From Streptomyces sp. CoH27 (lineage in GTDB: Bacteria; Actinomycetota; Actinomycetes; Streptomycetales; Streptomycetaceae): a DNA stretch of 64,000 bases. Positions 63,089 through 64,000 of this stretch are shown here, piece after piece; the stretch's first letter is position 1, and every line of letters begins with the position of its first letter. The notes below the pieces were generated by a model that saw nothing but the letters and a program-made list of their open reading frames with translations, ran no database searches and was not told where the DNA came from. A program made the position numbers and the translations under genes. The stretch spans positions 1 to 64,000 of the forward strand of contig NZ_JAIQYY010000016.1 in the NCBI RefSeq assembly GCF_020181035.1, in the 5' to 3' direction.

Positions 63089-63640
63089 GTGATCGCCAAC
63101 CTGGCACAGCTGGCGGCCGAGGAGACGAAGCAGAACCCGCTCGTCCCCGCCGGCCCCGAGCTGCTCATCGGCACCATCGCCTTCGCCATCGTGTTCTTCT
63201 TCTTCTGGAAGAAGCTGCTTCCGAACATCAACAAGGTTCTGGAGGAGCGCCGCGCGGCGATCGAAGGCGGTATCGAAGAGGCCGACGCCATGAAGGTCGA
63301 GGCCCAGAGCGTCCTTGAGCAGTACAAGGCCCAGCTCGCCGAGGCCCGGCACGAGGCCGCGCGCCTGCGCCAGGAGGCGCAGGAGCAGGGTGCCACGCTC
63401 ATCGCCGAGATGCGGGCCGAGGGCCAGCGGCAGCGCGAGGAGATCGTCGCCGCCGGTCACGCTCAGATCGCGGCCGACCGCAAGGCCGCCGCGCAGACGC
63501 TGCGTCAGGACGTGGGCAAGCTCGCCACCGAACTGGCCGGCAAGCTCGTCGGCGAGTCCCTTGAGGACCACGCCCGCCAGAGCCGTGTGATCGACCGCTT
63601 CCTCGACGAGCTTGAGGAGAAGGCCGAGGCCACGCGATGA
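63089..63640 (+). CDS. atpF: ATP synthase F0 subunit b
   Basis: 183 residues. One membrane helix (about 25-43; PELLIGTIAFAIVFFFFWKK) and a long amphipathic helix (about 50-170) for the peripheral stalk dimer. GTG 63089, AAAGGCACTGAT upstream. ATGA overlap with atpH. Confidence 0.97.
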   Translation: MIANLAQLAAEETKQNPLVPAGPELLIGTIAFAIVFFFFWKKLLPNINKVLEERRAAIEGGIEEADAMKVEAQSVLEQYKAQLAEARHEAARLRQEAQEQGATLIAEMRAEGQRQREEIVAAGHAQIAADRKAAAQTLRQDVGKLATELAGKLVGESLEDHARQSRVIDRFLDELEEKAEATR

Positions 63641-64000
63641 ACGGAGCGAGCCGCGAGGCCCTGGCTGCCGCACGTGAGCGTCTCGACGCGCTGACGGACT
63701 CCACGTCCGTGGACGCCGCATCGCTCGCCGACGAGCTGGCGGCCGTCACCGCGCTGCTCGACCGCGAGGCCGGCCTGCGCCGGGTCCTCACCGACCCGGC
63801 GCAGCCCGCGGAGGCCAAGGCGGAACTGGTCCAGCGCCTGATCGGCGGCCAGGTCAGCGGTCCCACCGCCGACCTGGTGTCCGGGACGGCCCGCGCCCGC
63901 TGGTCGCAGTCCCGCGACCTGGTGGACGCGCTGGAGGAGCTGGCGGACATCGCCGACCTCACCGCCGCGGAGAAGACGGGCACGCTGGACGACGTGGAGG
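63637..64000 (+). CDS. atpH: ATP synthase F1 subunit delta, 5' part
   Basis: 121 codons before the window ends. Begins MNGASREALAAARERLDALT, helical OSCP/delta domain (LADELAAVTALLDREAGLRR, PAEAKAELVQRLIGGQVSG). ATG overlaps the atpF stop. Links the b stalk to F1. The family is about 270 residues in Streptomyces, so over half is outside. Confidence 0.93.
   Translation, partial: MNGASREALAAARERLDALTDSTSVDAASLADELAAVTALLDREAGLRRVLTDPAQPAEAKAELVQRLIGGQVSGPTADLVSGTARARWSQSRDLVDALEELADIADLTAAEKTGTLDDVE

Overview
The window is about 72% G+C, has strong third-position GC bias and many GTG/TTG starts, and carries a conservon, an argS-like/lysA/hom/thrC/thrB/rho block and an atp operon. This gene content and order fit a Streptomyces chromosome core region. 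No sequence search was run. All family calls come from reading motifs and gene order.

Layout. 1-5832: partial kgd (2-oxoglutarate metabolism), a PhoB/OmpR-type two-component pair, a spermidine-synthase-like protein and a rhomboid-like membrane protein. 5870-9461: lon, with a ClgR-type and a HspR-type (HAIR) operator, then a soluble Ser/Thr kinase. 9635-11334: three consecutive small exported glycine-rich proteins that I cannot assign to any family; this is the most unusual coding stretch. 11357-16372: a multidomain SpoIIE phosphatase/anti-sigma-like ATPase, a GH25 lysozyme, a MarR regulator and a PP2C-like protein. 16759-22423: a conservon (cvnA-B-C-D) followed by a styrene-monooxygenase-like flavoprotein. 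22396-28268: an NlpC/P60 hydrolase, a TetR regulator, two divergent diiron proteins, a proline-rich membrane protein and a DUF3291 protein. 28313-31185: a PBP/SEDS pair. 31262-34796: a lipoprotein/histidine-kinase operon, a dual-specificity phosphatase and a NERD protein. 34824-36755: the NHEJ genes ligD-pol and ku.

36756-42832 is an accessory island. It holds an IS110 fragment, a truncated XRE regulator, a secreted allene-oxide-cyclase-like protein, an FMN reductase/MarR pair with a near-perfect palindromic operator, an IS21 istA fragment and a frameshifted tyrosine recombinase. It abuts tRNA-Arg(CCG), which looks like the relic of an element integrated at that tRNA.

42833-64000 is conserved core: tRNA-Arg, a stand-alone receiver, nrtL (an argS derivative without catalytic core, in the place where other actinobacteria have argS), lysA-hom-thrC-thrB (aspartate-family amino acids), rho, an LCP protein, rpmE, prfA, prmC, tsaC-like, a phosphatase-like protein lacking the nucleophilic cysteine, a second glyA, wecA-like, and the atp operon (atpI-B-E-F-H) running off the end.

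Recurrent signals include four genes with a TANNNT box exactly six bases before a GTG start (probable leaderless transcripts), several GC-rich hairpin terminators, an 8 x 24 bp minisatellite and a 150 bp tandem duplication.
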